Below, one piece after another: positions 5,780 to 6,453 of a stretch of DNA of 6,453 nt. The notes under the pieces are model-generated. The model did not search any database, was not told the DNA's origin, and saw only the letters and a program-made list of their open reading frames with translations. Each line of letters opens with the position of its first letter. Position 1 is the first letter of the stretch. This DNA comes from CAVPRW01 sp046727435 [NCBI: bacterium] (GTDB lineage: Bacteria > Tectomicrobia > Entotheonellia > J063): the NCBI GenBank assembly GCA_046727435.1, contig JBKPCR010000331.1, positions 1 to 6,453 of the forward strand, written 5' to 3'. Both the position numbers and the translations under genes were made by a program.

Positions 5780-6153
5780 GTAAAAGACTCGACTTCGGCC
5801 TGAAAGGCCCGCTTCGCGAAGGCCGCGGTGATCTTTTCCTTCGCTTGTAGCATGACGCGTGCATTAGCCCACATCTGCTGAAATCGCCCCACATAGTTCG
5901 GATACCCACGCCGGCCATAATTGATGCCGATGCGCACCGACACCGTATGCTTCTCCAGGTCCAGCTGAGAGACGACGAAGGTGAGCATCCAGGCTTCACG
6001 GCGGAGGCGGCGATTGGCCACACCGATGTGATACTCCACTAGGCGTTCGGCATCGGCGAGCGACGTGATGGTACGTGGAATGGGGGAGAACACCGTATAG
6101 CGGAGGACGAAACCCAACACCATGAGGCCGATCGCGACCGCCACATACCACAT
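5776..6153 (-). CDS. Small membrane-anchored protein of unknown function
   Basis: 125 residues; I do not recognise the family. Residues 2-17 or so form one hydrophobic segment (WYVAVAIGLMVLGFVL) followed by Arg18. The protein is therefore probably held in the inner membrane by its N-terminus, with a soluble mixed domain behind it. That domain is rich in Arg and aromatic residues (NRRLRREAW, YGRRGYPNYVGRF) and ends in a charged helix. There is no cysteine and no lipobox. The ATG at 6153 is chosen because the membrane segment starts there and GGAG lies 9 bases upstream; the open frame extends to 6264, but the added stretch looks untranslated and would overlap the SDR end. The gene lies 82 bases behind the partial SDR on the same strand and may share its transcript. 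Its stop overlaps that of nth at CTAG (5776-5779). Clean framing and a sensible start make it a likely real gene. Confidence 0.65.
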   Translation of the reverse strand: MWYVAVAIGLMVLGFVLRYTVFSPIPRTITSLADAERLVEYHIGVANRRLRREAWMLTFVVSQLDLEKHTVSVRIGINYGRRGYPNYVGRFQQMWANARVMLQAKEKITAAFAKRAFQAEVESFT

Positions 6154-6205
6154 CGCCTCACACTCCACCCTTGTGACGAAAGGCGGGACAGGAGAAGTCA
6201 GGTTT

Positions 6206-6221
6206 CCTCCCCACAAGGAGG
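6206..6221 (-). other. Small inverted repeat between the partial SDR and the membrane protein gene
   Basis: CCTCC (6206-6210) and GGAGG (6217-6221) can form a 5-bp stem with a 6-base loop, in the 82-base gap after the SDR stop. No T-run follows on the minus strand, so a terminator is doubtful. The pairing may just reflect the local purine/pyrimidine tracts. Confidence 0.15.
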
Positions 6222-6235
6222 GAGGAGCGGACCAG

Positions 6236-6453
6236 TTAAGCGACGATATCTTCACCACCGTCAACGCCGATCACCGTCCCCGTGATCCAGTGTGTGTCTT
6301 GCTGGCACAACACCGCAATGGCTGCGGCCACATCGGCCGGCGTCGTCAGGCGTCCCATTGGATTGCGCATGGCAGCGGCTTCCGCCATCTTCTCATGCCC
6401 TGGAATCTTGCGTAAGGCCGGTGTGTCGGTCACGCCCGCCCGGATGGCATTGA
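6236..6453 (-). CDS. Short-chain dehydrogenase/reductase, C-terminal end (5' part outside the window)
   Basis: 71 residues are visible and the frame is open to the right edge, so the start lies beyond base 6453. Seen: NAIRAGVTDTPAL, the segment after beta strand 6 of SDRs; then NPMGRLTTPADVAAAIAVL; and the end motif WITGTVIGVDGGED. The catalytic Ser, Tyr and Lys and the NAD site are not in view. The usual PG after this strand is replaced by RAG, and DT-x-AL is followed by a proline-containing loop (RKIPGHEK). Both recall the FabI/FabL branch of enoyl-ACP reductases, as in B. subtilis FabL with DTDAL and FPNRE. A different SDR is possible, and the N-terminal half would be needed to decide. A GTG at 6433 is internal and should not be taken as the start. 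Confidence 0.88.
   Translation of the reverse strand, partial: NAIRAGVTDTPALRKIPGHEKMAEAAAMRNPMGRLTTPADVAAAIAVLCQQDTHWITGTVIGVDGGEDIVA

Noticed and set aside
6154-6264. A longer N-terminus for the small membrane protein, starting at 6264
   Set aside because: It would add a Pro/Ser-rich stretch before the membrane segment and overlap the end of the SDR gene, while the ATG at 6153 has a ribosome site.

Overview
The window is a compact, GC-rich bacterial chromosome segment with eight protein-coding genes. Two are cut by the window edges. I see no RNA genes, insertion sequences, CRISPR arrays, phage genes or plasmid functions. The gene mix (larC, nth, many short-chain dehydrogenases and an acetolactate-synthase-like ThDP enzyme) suits a metabolically versatile environmental bacterium. 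The strong promoter in front of the ThDP enzyme is close to the sigma-70 consensus. Nitrospirota or NC10-like lineages would be compatible, but nothing here fixes the taxonomy.

Left part (1-1757, plus strand): the C-terminal two thirds of LarC, the nickel-inserting enzyme of NPN cofactor synthesis, then a 143-base gap, then a complete NAD-type SDR. A second SDR, most like the 2-hydroxycyclohexanecarboxyl-CoA dehydrogenase BadH, lies on the minus strand (1761-2534). It meets the first SDR tail to tail with 3 bases between stop codons.

Centre (2535-4568): a 294-base divergent control region carries a good sigma-70-like promoter facing each way. The minus-strand promoter serves the BadH-like SDR. 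The plus-strand promoter serves a 579-residue ThDP-dependent enzyme of the acetolactate synthase/decarboxylase superfamily. That enzyme keeps the catalytic glutamate but has GEG where the family signature has GDG. A GC-rich stem-loop follows its stop codon.

Right part (4666-6453): a small dual-specificity-type (Cys-X5-Arg) phosphatase is followed after 19 bases by endonuclease III (nth), probably as one transcript. The nth stop codon overlaps the stop of a convergent minus-strand gene at a shared CTAG. That gene encodes a small membrane-anchored protein of unknown function. Upstream of it on the minus strand is the C-terminal end of a third SDR, with sequence features reminiscent of the FabI/FabL enoyl-reductase branch.

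How the genes may work together is mostly inference. The divergent BadH-like SDR and ThDP enzyme look co-regulated and could handle the same carbonyl or acyl substrate. The phosphatase and nth share a probable operon without an obvious functional link. I found no convincing new multi-gene system. The items most worth checking are the GEG-type ThDP enzyme with its divergent SDR, and the eukaryote-like phosphatase next to nth.
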